A stretch of DNA of 64,000 nt from a bacterium D16-36 (GTDB lineage Bacteria; Bacillota; Clostridia; Lachnospirales; Lachnospiraceae). The translations under genes and the position numbers were made by a program. This document shows positions 25,416 to 33,953 of the stretch, one piece after another. The notes beneath the pieces were generated by a model. That model did not search any database. It was not told the origin of the DNA and saw only the letters and a program-made list of their open reading frames with translations. The stretch spans positions 1 to 64,000 of the forward strand of contig RAYF01000030.1 of the NCBI GenBank assembly GCA_003611745.1. Reading direction: 5' to 3'. Positions within the stretch are counted from its first letter, which is position 1; the number at the start of each line of letters is the position of its first letter.

Positions 25416-26441
25416 CTAATATATAAACATAGCGTCCCCAAAGGAAAAAAAGCGGTAACGCTCTGCCACAGCCTCCTGATATGCCGCCATCACCTGCTCC
25501 CTGCCTGCCAGTGCAGACACAAGCATAAGAAGCGTAGACTCTGGCAGATGGAAATTCGTAATCAGGCAGTCAAGCACTTTAAATCGGTACCCCGGATAAA
25601 TAAATATATCCGTATCGCCCTCCCCCGGCACTACCGTTCCATCTGCGGCCGCCGCCGACTCAATCGTCCGGCAGCTCGTTGTGCCGACGCAAATCACCCG
25701 GCCGCCCCTTTTCTTCGTCCCGTTAATAATATTTGCCGCCTCCTCTGTCACCCGGTAGTATTCCGTGTGCATATGGTGTTTTGCCACATCTTCTACTTTG
25801 ACAGGACGGAATGTTCCAAGCCCTACATGAAGCGTCACGCGCGCAATGGACACTCCCATGTCCTCTATCTCCGCCAGAAGCTCTTTCGTAAAATGAAGCC
25901 CCGCCGTAGGCGCCGCAGCCGATCCCTCATACGCTGCATAAACAGTCTGGTAACGATTCCTATCCTCTAACTCATGTGTAATATACGGCGGCAACGGCAT
26001 CTGGCCTAACTGGTCAAGGATCTCTTCAAATATCCCCTCGTACGAAAACTTGACCAGACGGTTCCCCTCCTCCACGACCTCCAAAACTTCCGCGCGCAAA
26101 AGCCCGCCGCCAAATACAATCTCCGCCCCCGGCCTTGCCTTCTTTCCGGGCTTAACCAATGTTTCCCAGATATTATTCTCCCTGCGCTTCAAAAGAAGCA
26201 CCTCAACCTTTCCCCCAGTGCCCTCCTTCTGCCCGATAAGCCTTGCCGGGATTACCTTTGTGTCGTTGATAACAAGGCAGTCGCCCCTGCGGAGGTAATG
26301 TACGATCTCATGGAAATTTTTATGTGCCCTCTCCCCCGTCTTTTTATCCAGAACCAATAATCTGGAGGATGCCCTGTCCGCTAACGGATCCTGTGCAATC
26401 AGCTCCTCCGGCAAATCATAAGCAAAATCTGATGTCTTCAT
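25416..26441 (-). CDS. queA: S-adenosylmethionine:tRNA ribosyltransferase-isomerase
   Basis: This 341-residue enzyme makes epoxyqueuosine in tRNA by moving the ribosyl part of S-adenosylmethionine onto 7-aminomethyl-7-deazaguanine. Family signatures are present: [15 protein letters not shown] at the start, [28 protein letters not shown] and [12 protein letters not shown]. The start is the ATG at 26441 with GGAGGAAGTA upstream; a 34-codon upstream extension overlaps a palindromic repeat and looks untranslated. No other queuosine gene (tgt, queG) is next to it here. It is separated from tarJ by an inverted repeat element (26504-26618). Confidence 0.95.
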   Translation of the reverse strand: MKTSDFAYDLPEELIAQDPLADRASSRLLVLDKKTGERAHKNFHEIVHYLRRGDCLVINDTKVIPARLIGQKEGTGGKVEVLLLKRRENNIWETLVKPGKKARPGAEIVFGGGLLRAEVLEVVEEGNRLVKFSYEGIFEEILDQLGQMPLPPYITHELEDRNRYQTVYAAYEGSAAAPTAGLHFTKELLAEIEDMGVSIARVTLHVGLGTFRPVKVEDVAKHHMHTEYYRVTEEAANIINGTKKRGGRVICVGTTSCRTIESAAAADGTVVPGEGDTDIFIYPGYRFKVLDCLITNFHLPESTLLMLVSALAGREQVMAAYQEAVAERYRFFSFGDAMFIY

Positions 26442-26503
26442 TACTTCCTCCATCTTCCTTCTAAAACCCAAAAAGGGGAATCGCAAAGCATTCCCCAAAA
26501 ATT

Positions 26504-26618
26504 CCCCGCAGCACAGAAATCTATTTTCGGTATATATATCCATTACTGCCTCAAGTCAATATGTCACCATTTAATAGGGGCAGTAATGAATATATACTGA
26601 AAATAGATTTCCGCGGGG
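26504..26618. repeat. Short MITE-like palindrome of the GGAAATC...TACTGCCCC arm family
   Basis: CCCCGCAGCACAGAAATCTATTTTCGGTA... (26504-26552) is an imperfect inverted repeat of ...TACTGAAAATAGATTTCCGCGGGG (26577-26618), with about 25 nt between the arms. The arms match the ends of the 679-nt palindrome at 42236-42914 and the single arm at 38216-38294. It may terminate the tar operon and has no coding capacity. Confidence 0.8.
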
Positions 26619-26623
26619 CATAA

Positions 26624-27649
26624 CTATTTATTCCATATCATAATTGTCTTGCCGATGCTTTTGTGGATATCCATCTCAAATGCCCTATTCATATCAGCAA
26701 TTGTCCGCACCTCAATCTGCGCCCCGACAATGTTGCTCAGATACCCGATAATCTCCGGATGCTCTTTGTAAAGGGCGACTGTCTTTAGGAAATCCTCCCT
26801 GCCGCTCCTGCTGCTTCCAAAAATGCGAAGCCCCTTCTCAAGCACCATGCGGGTATTAATCGGGACCGGATACTCTGAAACCCCAAGAATAGAAATCGTC
26901 CCCTCCGGCTGGATATGGTCAATAATCTGGCTGATTGCCTTCTGGGACGCCTCGCCGCCGACACATTCAAATGCATGGTCAATAAGCAGGCCCGACGGGA
27001 TATCCATAACAGAAAATGTCTCATCCGCAAAAGAAAACTGTGACAGTTTCTCCTGGTCTACGCCAAAAATATAAAGCTTTGTATCCGGAAACATTGCCTT
27101 AAAAAAGATAGCAGTAATATATCCCAGATTTCCATCCCCCCAGATTCCAACGATATTCCTCCTGCTGTGTGCAATCGCATCGAAACGGCGGAGCGCATGG
27201 ACACTTACGGATACCAGCTCCGTAAACGCCGCCACTATTTTATCAATGGACGGGTCTAACGGCACAACACGGTCAGGGGCAAGGGCAACATGCTCCTGCA
27301 TAAACCCGTCAAAACCGCTGGCGCGGAACCTGCTGGAACGCAAATAATTCTCAGCTATCACATCGTCCTGCTCCACCGGGGTATTGGGAATCATAATCAC
27401 GCTGTCCCCGCACTGGAAATTCCCGTCCGAATCATAGACCACCTCGCCAATCCCTTCATGGATCAAAGCCATCGGCAGCTTGCTCTTCATAACCTCCGCA
27501 GGGCGGAGTCCCTGATAATAACGCTGGTCTGCATGGCAGATTGACAAATGCGTCGGCCTTACCACAACCTGCCCGGCGTGCAGGTTAATATCATTAAACT
27601 CAACTTCAAAACGTCTTGGTGCTACCAGACGGTATACTGTATTTAACAT
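26624..27649 (-). CDS. tarJ: Ribitol-5-phosphate dehydrogenase (TarJ-like)
   Basis: This 341-residue protein belongs to the zinc-dependent medium-chain dehydrogenases. It has the GroES-like N-terminal part (HLSICHADQRYYQG, the zinc Cys) and a Rossmann domain (NIVGIWGDGNLGYIT). TarJ reduces ribulose 5-phosphate to ribitol 5-phosphate, the substrate of TarI, for wall teichoic acid or other ribitol-containing polymers. It directly follows tarI (62-nt gap) on the same strand, which supports this role over a general alcohol dehydrogenase. The start ATG at 27649 is preceded by GGAGTTGAG. It is the last gene of the cluster, followed by a palindromic element. Confidence 0.9.
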   Translation of the reverse strand: MLNTVYRLVAPRRFEVEFNDINLHAGQVVVRPTHLSICHADQRYYQGLRPAEVMKSKLPMALIHEGIGEVVYDSDGNFQCGDSVIMIPNTPVEQDDVIAENYLRSSRFRASGFDGFMQEHVALAPDRVVPLDPSIDKIVAAFTELVSVSVHALRRFDAIAHSRRNIVGIWGDGNLGYITAIFFKAMFPDTKLYIFGVDQEKLSQFSFADETFSVMDIPSGLLIDHAFECVGGEASQKAISQIIDHIQPEGTISILGVSEYPVPINTRMVLEKGLRIFGSSRSGREDFLKTVALYKEHPEIIGYLSNIVGAQIEVRTIADMNRAFEMDIHKSIGKTIMIWNK

Positions 27650-27711
27650 CTCAACTCCATTCTGCCAGAGCCGGCACCGCCGCCCTGGCTAATGCACTGA
27701 TACGGCGGTAA

Positions 27712-28431
27712 CTATTTCGCCTTACCCTGCTCCTGAATCAAGGACTCTGCCACGCGCAGATCATAAGGATACGTTATCTTAATATTAAAGACTTCCCCCT
27801 CGACCAGATATACTTTTTCGCCCTTAATCACAAAAATCTTGGAAGCATCTGTGAGAATTTCTTTCTCCTCCTCCGTCAAAGAAAGGTATAATTCCTTCAG
27901 CTTTTTCGCATTAAATGTCTGCGGCGTCTGCCCCTGATACATTATTTTGCGGTCCGGTACAGAAGTGATGGCCTTCCCATCCCGGCTCTCCACAATCGTA
28001 TCGGTAGCTGCAATTACAGTATCTACAGCGCCGTATTCCAGCCCGTACTTAATATTTTCCTCAATAATGCGGTATGTCAGGAACGGCCTTACCGAATCAT
28101 GTGTCACAATCAGTGTATCATCATCTAAACCATATTCTTTCTCAATATAGGCAATTGAATTCATAATCGTTTCATTGCGGGTACTTCCGCCCTCCAGGAC
28201 CACCACGTGCTCCGCCCCGTCTGCCAGATATTTCTTAATCAGGTTTTTTGTATTCTGTATCCACTGCTTTGGGCAAAGAACAATCAGCTTCGCAAAAGCA
28301 TCATGGACAAAAAACTTCTCAATTGTATGAATAATAATTGGCTTATTTCCTACTTTCAAATACTGTTTCGGCTTTTCCACATTACCCATACGGCTGCCGA
28401 CTCCGCCGGCAAGGATTACTCCAAATACCAT
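27712..28431 (-). CDS. tarI: Ribitol-5-phosphate cytidylyltransferase
   Basis: This 239-residue IspD/TarI-type nucleotidyltransferase activates ribitol 5-phosphate with CTP to CDP-ribitol. It begins VILAGGVGSRMGNVEKPKQY, the nucleotide-binding loop with its Lys, and contains EGGSTRNETIMN, VTHDSVRPFLT and QGQTPQTF. IspD (isoprenoid pathway) is the close relative. The neighbouring tarJ and the teichoic-acid polymerase gene favour TarI. Two adjacent ATGs are possible; the second (28431) has better spacing from AGGAGG. It begins 10 nt after the leuD stop, so translation is likely coupled. Confidence 0.9.
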   Translation of the reverse strand: MVFGVILAGGVGSRMGNVEKPKQYLKVGNKPIIIHTIEKFFVHDAFAKLIVLCPKQWIQNTKNLIKKYLADGAEHVVVLEGGSTRNETIMNSIAYIEKEYGLDDDTLIVTHDSVRPFLTYRIIEENIKYGLEYGAVDTVIAATDTIVESRDGKAITSVPDRKIMYQGQTPQTFNAKKLKELYLSLTEEEKEILTDASKIFVIKGEKVYLVEGEVFNIKITYPYDLRVAESLIQEQGKAK

Positions 28432-28441
28432 CATGCGCCTC

Positions 28442-28930
28442 CTATTTATTTTCATTAATGTAATTTATCAGTCCCTCTGACTCAATAATTTTCTGCATAA
28501 AAGGCGGGAATGCCTGCCCCTTATACTCTGTCCCCTTTGTCCTGTCATAAATCATCCCGCTGTCAAAGTCAATCTCCACGGTGTCTCCGGCCTCAATCGC
28601 CTCCGCCGCCTCCGGGCATTCAATAATCGGAAGGCCGATATTTATCGCATTCCGGTAAAAAATGCGCGCAAATGTCTCAGCGATAACACAGCTTACGCCG
28701 GAAGCCTTGATTGCAATTGGCGCATGTTCCCTTGAGGAACCGCAGCCAAAATTTTTATTTGCCACCATGATGTCGCCCTTTTTCACCCGCTTTACGAAAT
28801 CTGTATCAATATCCTCCATGCAATGCCCCGCCAACTCTGCAGGGTCGGATGAATTCAGGTACCTTGCCGGAATAATTACATCTGTATCTACATTATCTCC
28901 ATATTTATGGACAATACCACATGCTTTCAT
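28442..28930 (-). CDS. leuD: 3-isopropylmalate dehydratase small subunit
   Basis: This 162-residue protein is the small (swivel) subunit of an aconitase-family dehydratase. It has [15 protein letters not shown] and the [10 protein letters not shown] active-site loop. With LeuC it isomerises 2- to 3-isopropylmalate in leucine synthesis; related homoaconitase or citraconate enzymes look alike. The start is the ATG at 28930, with GGGGGAAAAT upstream. It lies 182 nt after leuC, a gap holding two hairpins, and 10 nt before tarI. No leuA or leuB is present nearby, which is unusual. Confidence 0.92.
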   Translation of the reverse strand: MKACGIVHKYGDNVDTDVIIPARYLNSSDPAELAGHCMEDIDTDFVKRVKKGDIMVANKNFGCGSSREHAPIAIKASGVSCVIAETFARIFYRNAINIGLPIIECPEAAEAIEAGDTVEIDFDSGMIYDRTKGTEYKGQAFPPFMQKIIESEGLINYINENK

Positions 28931-28940
28931 ATTTTCCCCC

Positions 28941-28971
28941 ATTTCTGCATGATGAACCTTGTTCACCTTTG
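28941..28971 (-). promoter_or_regulatory. AAGGTGAAC-type palindrome upstream of leuD
   Basis: On the minus strand, CAAAGGTGAACAAGGTTCAT followed by CATGCAGAAA lies directly before the leuD ribosome binding site. Nearly the same string (CAAAGGTGAACGAAGTTCAC then CTTGCAGAAA) precedes the HPt gene at about 60443-60472. It may be an operator or an mRNA hairpin. Confidence 0.45.
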
Positions 28972-28987
28972 CTTATTGTTGCATAAT

Positions 28988-29056
28988 GCAAGTTTGTACT
29001 GCAGCGCAGACACAAACTTGCCGAGTGAAAAATCTATTTTTCACTCTTTTTCCTTT
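28988..29056. other. Two intercistronic hairpins between leuC and leuD
   Basis: GCAAGTTTGT (28988-28997) pairs with ACAAACTTGC (29012-29021), and GAGTGAAAAAT pairs with TTTTTCACTC (29023-29046) followed on the plus strand by TTTTTCC. The second can act as a terminator on the plus strand. On the minus strand they lie inside the leuC-leuD transcript and may set different levels of the two subunits. Confidence 0.5.
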
Positions 29057-29112
29057 CTTTATTCTTCCCTTCCACAAATGCCCTTGCCTGCCGCACAAAA
29101 CAGAAAAACAGG

Positions 29113-30378
29113 CTACAGACCCAGATCTGACGGCTGCGAAATCCTGCCTGTCACAGCGCTTGCCGCCGCCACCGCAGGGCTTGCAAGATAGACCTCCGAA
29201 TCCACATGCCCCATGCGCCCGACAAAATTGCGGTTTGTAGTAGAAACAGCCCTCTCGCCTGCCGCCAAGATTCCCATATATCCGCCAAGGCATGGGCCGC
29301 AGGTCGGCGTGCTGACAATAGCGCCTGCATTGATAAATGTCTGGACAAGCCCTTCCTCAATCGCCTGCATATAGATTGCCTGTGTCGCCGGAATGACAAT
29401 AACACGGATGCCCTCCGCCGTCTTACGCCCTTTTAAGATTTCCGCCGCGATGCGCAGATCCTCAATGCGCCCATTTGTGCAGGAACCGATAACAACCTGG
29501 TCAATAGCAACCTCCCCGGCCTCACTGACTGTCTTTGTATTCTCAGGAAGGTGTGGGAATGCCACCGTAGGTTCCAGAGCACTAAGGTCAATCGTATACT
29601 CCGCATCGTACACCGCATCCTCGTCAGCCTCATAAACCGTATATTTTTTAGTCGAATGTTCTTCCATATATGCAATCGTCTTTTCATCCACAGGGAAAAT
29701 GCCGTTTTTCGCACCAGCCTCAATTGCCATATTGGAGATGGCAAAACGGTCATCCATAGAAAGGTTTGCAACCCCATCGCCGGTAAATTCCATCGATTTG
29801 TATAATGCGCCATCTACCCCGATCATACCTATGATATGTAAGATGACATCCTTTCCGCTGACCCACTTTGACGGCTTTCCAGTCAATATAAACTTAATGG
29901 CAGAAGGCACCTTGAACCATGCCTGTCCTGTAATCATGCCGCACCCCATATCTGTGCTTCCTACACCTGTAGAAAATGCCCCCAGCGCGCCATACGTACA
30001 TGTATGCGAATCCGCACCGATACACGTCTCACCTGCCACGATCAACCCCTTTTCAGGCAGAAGCGCATGTTCGATTCCCATCTGGCCCACTTCAAAATAA
30101 TTCGTAATGCCGTGTTCCTTTGCGTATTCCCTCACACACTTACAGTGCTCTGCAGATTTGATATCCTTATTCGGTGCAAAATGATCCGGAACAAGCGCAA
30201 CCTTGTCTTTGTCAAAAACTGTCTTTTTATTCAGTTTCTCCACCTCATGAATCGCTACTGGGCCTGTAATGTCATTAGCAAGCACCAAATCCAGGTTTGC
30301 CTCAATTAACTGCCCTGCCTCCACTGATTCCAGCCCTGCATGTGCTGCCAGAATTTTCTGTGTCATTGTCATTCCCAT
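29113..30378 (-). CDS. leuC: 3-isopropylmalate dehydratase large subunit
   Basis: This 421-residue aconitase-family protein carries the [4Fe-4S] cluster. The cysteines are visible in [13 protein letters not shown] and [14 protein letters not shown], and the active-site string [28 protein letters not shown] is intact. It works with LeuD to interconvert isopropylmalates in leucine synthesis. The length is that of the archaeal/clostridial two-subunit type. The start ATG at 30378 has GGAGGTAAGTAT upstream. It follows the teichoic-acid polymerase gene by 83 nt on the same strand, a surprising partner. No T-box or other leucine-responsive leader is visible in this gap. Confidence 0.94.
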   Translation of the reverse strand: MGMTMTQKILAAHAGLESVEAGQLIEANLDLVLANDITGPVAIHEVEKLNKKTVFDKDKVALVPDHFAPNKDIKSAEHCKCVREYAKEHGITNYFEVGQMGIEHALLPEKGLIVAGETCIGADSHTCTYGALGAFSTGVGSTDMGCGMITGQAWFKVPSAIKFILTGKPSKWVSGKDVILHIIGMIGVDGALYKSMEFTGDGVANLSMDDRFAISNMAIEAGAKNGIFPVDEKTIAYMEEHSTKKYTVYEADEDAVYDAEYTIDLSALEPTVAFPHLPENTKTVSEAGEVAIDQVVIGSCTNGRIEDLRIAAEILKGRKTAEGIRVIVIPATQAIYMQAIEEGLVQTFINAGAIVSTPTCGPCLGGYMGILAAGERAVSTTNRNFVGRMGHVDSEVYLASPAVAAASAVTGRISQPSDLGL

Positions 30379-30461
30379 ATACTTACCTCCATATCATAAA
30401 CAATTCTTCCTAAATTGCCAGAAAACATCTTCTACATCCGCCTGCATCAGCCGCCCGATAT

Positions 30462-32312
30462 CTATTGATTCATACTCTTATAAATCAAATCCACCGTCCT
30501 CTGGGAACTCTGTCCATCCTTTCCGTCAAAGAACCTGTCACGGAACGCCTCCAGTTTTTCCTGCCCCAGCTCCCCTGAGAGGATTGACTCGGCAATCTCC
30601 TCAAAATGTACCACAATCCTGCCCGGGACAAATGTCTCAAACTCATAATAAAATCCGCGTGTTGCAATATATTGTTCCAGATCAAACACATAAAACAGCA
30701 TCGGTATTTTTAAAAGCGAAGCCTCAAATACTACGGAAGAATAATCCGTAACCAGCACATCCGTCACAAAAAGCAAATCATTCAGCTCAGAATTCATTGA
30801 CAAATCAATAATATAATCTTTATATTCCTTCTGTATCTGATTGCGGTTTCCAACGAAAGGATGGTGCTTAATGATAATCGCATACTCCTGCCCCAGCGCC
30901 TCATACAGCCAGTTGACATCGAAAAGCTCTACCGGATAGTAGCCGCTGTTCTTTCCATTCCCGCGGAATGTAGGGGCAAAAAGCAGAATCTTCTTCTCCC
31001 GGAGCTTTGGATATTTCCCATAAAATTCATTTACTACTTTTGCCTTATACTCTTCATCAAAGAAGATATCTGTCCGCGGCACGCCTGTTGCCACCACTTT
31101 TTCCGGTGACAGGCCAAAGCCCTCCGCATAAAATTTGGCAATCTCTTTAGAGCTAACTGTTGCATAGTCATAATTCCGGTGGTTCGGGCTTTTTAGTGTC
31201 TGCCCGCCCGGCTTGCCGAGCCTGCTGCAGCCGAATGTCTTAAATGCGCCGCAGGCATGCCACAGCTGTATCAGGGTTGTGCCTTCCCTTCTCGGCATTT
31301 TAAACAAAAGCTCCATATAGTCATCTACCAGAATCACTCCCGATGTAGCAAAATATTTTGCCAGAAGAAGCATATTCCTAAACTTCATTGTCCTGACACT
31401 CTGGTTGTCAAGGACAAAACGGATGTCAAGATTTTTGTCATCCTTGATCAAATTATAGATAAATTCAAAGTTTCCGCTTAAATCATTCCTGCGGTTTGAT
31501 AAAAAGACCACCTGGTTCTTCTTTACTGCAAAATGCGAGAAAAGCCTGTTTACAAGCACCATCGCCTTAAGTTTAAATGGCAGGATCCCAAGGTTTACCC
31601 TGCAGAATGATGCCAGCTTCCATCTGGCATGTTTTAATATATAAATAATCTTATTGGAAGCATGGATAGAGCCCCTCTTTGGCGCACAGCCAAACGCCGC
31701 CAGCAGCGCATCCAGCAAAAATACTGGTACAAGGCATAGCCCCGTGAGGAACAGTATAAATTTCCATACGCTGCCGATTCCTTTCTTAATTCCTTTTAAA
31801 AACCTTGTGCCAAAAGACGGCGCCTCTATCTTAAACTTCGCACAAAGCTCAATCTCGCCTTTCTCCTCTGAAAAAATAACATCATAATAATCACCGCTGC
31901 CGTTTTCCTCCTCATCACTGTCCCCTTCTTTATCATCTGTCCCCTCCTCTTCTGTGCTGTCATCATACTTCTGATGGACAATCTCACCCAGACGGAACGG
32001 AACATGCTCCCGGTAATTATCATCACCGTACATCACATCAAAGGAAACCATAATCCTGCTGCCTAACGGCTCATTATAAAAAAGGCTGCGGACATCATAC
32101 GTATACTGCGCGTATATCAGATATACGCCGTTCTTTTCCGTATATGACTTTATGACTAGCGGCACACGGCGTTTCTGCTTCCCGCTGTCAAAAATTACTG
32201 TAACCTTAGGATTGCGGACCCGGTTGTCATATTCCCCCCGGATATTAACAGACAGGCAGAACTTCCATCCTTTAAATTCCGCCTGCTCTAAAACAAACGC
32301 ATCCTTTTTCAT
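30462..32312 (-). CDS. CDP-glycerol/CDP-ribitol polymerase, TagF/TarL family
   Basis: This 616-residue peripheral-membrane enzyme adds glycerol or ribitol phosphate from the CDP-activated form to a teichoic-acid type chain. Residues 1-160 form a family-variable N-terminal region with a very acidic stretch (DDSTEEEGTDDKEGDSDEEE). A hydrophobic segment (about 185-210) may anchor it. The C-terminal glycerophosphotransferase domain shows VFLSNRRNDLSGN, LWHACGAFKTFG, TGVPRTDIFF, LLFAPTFRG, IIKHHPF and VTDYSSVVFEA. With tarI and tarJ downstream, CDP-ribitol is the likely donor. The start is the ATG at 32312 with GGGAGG 7 nt upstream. A promoter lies at 32448-32476. Confidence 0.92.
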   Translation of the reverse strand: MKKDAFVLEQAEFKGWKFCLSVNIRGEYDNRVRNPKVTVIFDSGKQKRRVPLVIKSYTEKNGVYLIYAQYTYDVRSLFYNEPLGSRIMVSFDVMYGDDNYREHVPFRLGEIVHQKYDDSTEEEGTDDKEGDSDEEENGSGDYYDVIFSEEKGEIELCAKFKIEAPSFGTRFLKGIKKGIGSVWKFILFLTGLCLVPVFLLDALLAAFGCAPKRGSIHASNKIIYILKHARWKLASFCRVNLGILPFKLKAMVLVNRLFSHFAVKKNQVVFLSNRRNDLSGNFEFIYNLIKDDKNLDIRFVLDNQSVRTMKFRNMLLLAKYFATSGVILVDDYMELLFKMPRREGTTLIQLWHACGAFKTFGCSRLGKPGGQTLKSPNHRNYDYATVSSKEIAKFYAEGFGLSPEKVVATGVPRTDIFFDEEYKAKVVNEFYGKYPKLREKKILLFAPTFRGNGKNSGYYPVELFDVNWLYEALGQEYAIIIKHHPFVGNRNQIQKEYKDYIIDLSMNSELNDLLFVTDVLVTDYSSVVFEASLLKIPMLFYVFDLEQYIATRGFYYEFETFVPGRIVVHFEEIAESILSGELGQEKLEAFRDRFFDGKDGQSSQRTVDLIYKSMNQ

Positions 32313-32447
32313 CCCGATACCTCCCTGTGTACTTTGGCACACATTCTAACTAAAAGCCTGAAAGCACTCCCCGCCCAAGCTATCAAATCCTTCAGGCAAT
32401 GCCGTGCCTGCTTCTGCACTGCCCTGCCATAAATGCTACAATATCTG

Positions 32448-32476
32448 ATTGTACATCATTTCTCTATAACTGTCTA
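32448..32476 (-). promoter_or_regulatory. Promoter of the teichoic-acid/leuCD operon
   Basis: On the minus strand, TAGACA (32471-32476), 17 nt and TACAAT (32448-32453), about 135 nt before the start of the polymerase gene. No obvious leader fold. Confidence 0.65.
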
Positions 32477-32508
32477 GTAGAGCGTATATTAAATTCCTGA
32501 TATCCCAC

Positions 32509-33849
32509 TTAAGGCAATTTCTTAAATTTATCAACTACTTCTTTCATCTTACCGCAGGCCATTCTGCCTTCCGGGCATTTTCCATCTACAAAACAGCTCG
32601 GCCCAAAACTGCAAAAAAGCTCCGGATATGACGCCCTCAGATGCTTTAACATCCTGGCAGAGATATTTTGCACCTCCCACTGCGCCCGGCTGCATGCCCT
32701 CAACTTAATAAAATGGTTCAATTCCCTTGCATTCATTGTTGTGGCAATATCCATGACATTGCCGCTCAACGCATAATAGTAGCGATATTTCCATAATTCT
32801 TTATTCCCGCTCATTTTTTTTATAATATCATTTGATGATTCTAAAACATCCCTATAAATAGCAGTGAGTTTCCCATCCCTTCCCACTGTGTCTGGAATTA
32901 TAACCCTGTTATGGGCAACCTCCTGTATGGAAGGGACTATAATCGACTGCATTCTGTGACGGACAATATGTGTGATGCCTGACAATGTAATATCGGAAAC
33001 CACAAAGGAATAGGAGAGCTGTTCTAACTCCCTCGGCCTTTCAGAGTGCAGCAGCTTATTAACCTCCAGCGGGCTGCTGTCAGGATGGGTTATACGGTAT
33101 GCCGCCTCCAATATAGCGGCAGGATTTGAAGGTTCGTTTAAAATGCTAACCTTTCCCATCTCCTGCGGCCTGATAAGCTCCAGATCACCTACTGCTGCCT
33201 TATCTGCACATGGAACATCATGTTCCGGTGCAGGCCCTTCCCCAAAATCAATACACGGAAAAACAGAACAAGCCTGTTCGGACATCTGGTCCGCAAGCTC
33301 CTGCAGCTCTGGAATCCCCTGTCCCCGCCCATATCTGATATCAGAGATGACATGAAGCAGTTCCCTTGCATTCAGGGTACAGTAAAAATTACTTTTAAAG
33401 GAATATGGCAGCAGAAAGCGCGCGTCCTCTTTCGGGATATCGTTTTCTAGCATAAGCTTATATGCAGAAAACAGTGCATCCATGTACTTGCAGTACCCGC
33501 TAAGATCCTCCCCTGTTAAATCAGGCGGTATATAGTAGCCAGAACTGCTGAAATCTACATAACGCCTTGATTTTACTGTAAAAGAAGCTAACCTGCATTC
33601 AATAAAGAACTGTTCGGCAAAGGCAGAAACATCTTTCAGTGCAAAAGTAAAAACAGCATGCTCAATAATAGATTTGTGCCCGGAACGCAGGACTTTTTGA
33701 ATTAGTTCACCGTTCTTGCCATTTTCCCCCGCACGTTCAAATATATCAACCGCATTTCCCTGCGTAGTTGATATCCTTGCTGCGCTGGCACATATCTCCA
33801 CATTATTTAAATTGTAACTTATCAATTTAACTTTTAAATTATTATCCAT
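32509..33849 (-). CDS. thyX: FAD-dependent thymidylate synthase, two ThyX domains
   Basis: This 446-residue protein carries two ThyX-like halves. ThyX makes dTMP from dUMP with FAD and methylenetetrahydrofolate. The first half has ISTTQGN, SGHKSIIEHAVFTF and the signature-like CRLASFTVKSRRYVDFSSSGY. The second half has LLHSERPRELEQLSYSFVV, HIVRHRMQSIIVPSIQEVAH and NARELNHFIKLRACSRAQWE. Single-domain ThyX is about 220-250 residues, so this is a fused duplication, seen in some Clostridia. The C-terminus has cysteines (CSFGPSCFVDGKCPEGRMAC) that could bind metal. The folA gene in this window fits a thymidylate-folate pathway. Start ATG at 33849 behind GGAGGAG. Confidence 0.9.
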   Translation of the reverse strand: MDNNLKVKLISYNLNNVEICASAARISTTQGNAVDIFERAGENGKNGELIQKVLRSGHKSIIEHAVFTFALKDVSAFAEQFFIECRLASFTVKSRRYVDFSSSGYYIPPDLTGEDLSGYCKYMDALFSAYKLMLENDIPKEDARFLLPYSFKSNFYCTLNARELLHVISDIRYGRGQGIPELQELADQMSEQACSVFPCIDFGEGPAPEHDVPCADKAAVGDLELIRPQEMGKVSILNEPSNPAAILEAAYRITHPDSSPLEVNKLLHSERPRELEQLSYSFVVSDITLSGITHIVRHRMQSIIVPSIQEVAHNRVIIPDTVGRDGKLTAIYRDVLESSNDIIKKMSGNKELWKYRYYYALSGNVMDIATTMNARELNHFIKLRACSRAQWEVQNISARMLKHLRASYPELFCSFGPSCFVDGKCPEGRMACGKMKEVVDKFKKLP

Positions 33850-33953
33850 CCTTAAAACTCCTCCATGCGGAAGCATCTGGCAGGTTAAGCACTTCCATTC
33901 TTATTTTAATGAATTCTTATTCTGCAGCCACATTACCCGTTCCTGCAGCACTC

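Noticed and set aside
28973-29293. Additional gene between leuC and leuD on the minus strand
   Set aside because: The frame overlaps the end of leuC out of frame and consists of G/C- and Cys-rich nonsense; the gap itself is explained by two hairpins.
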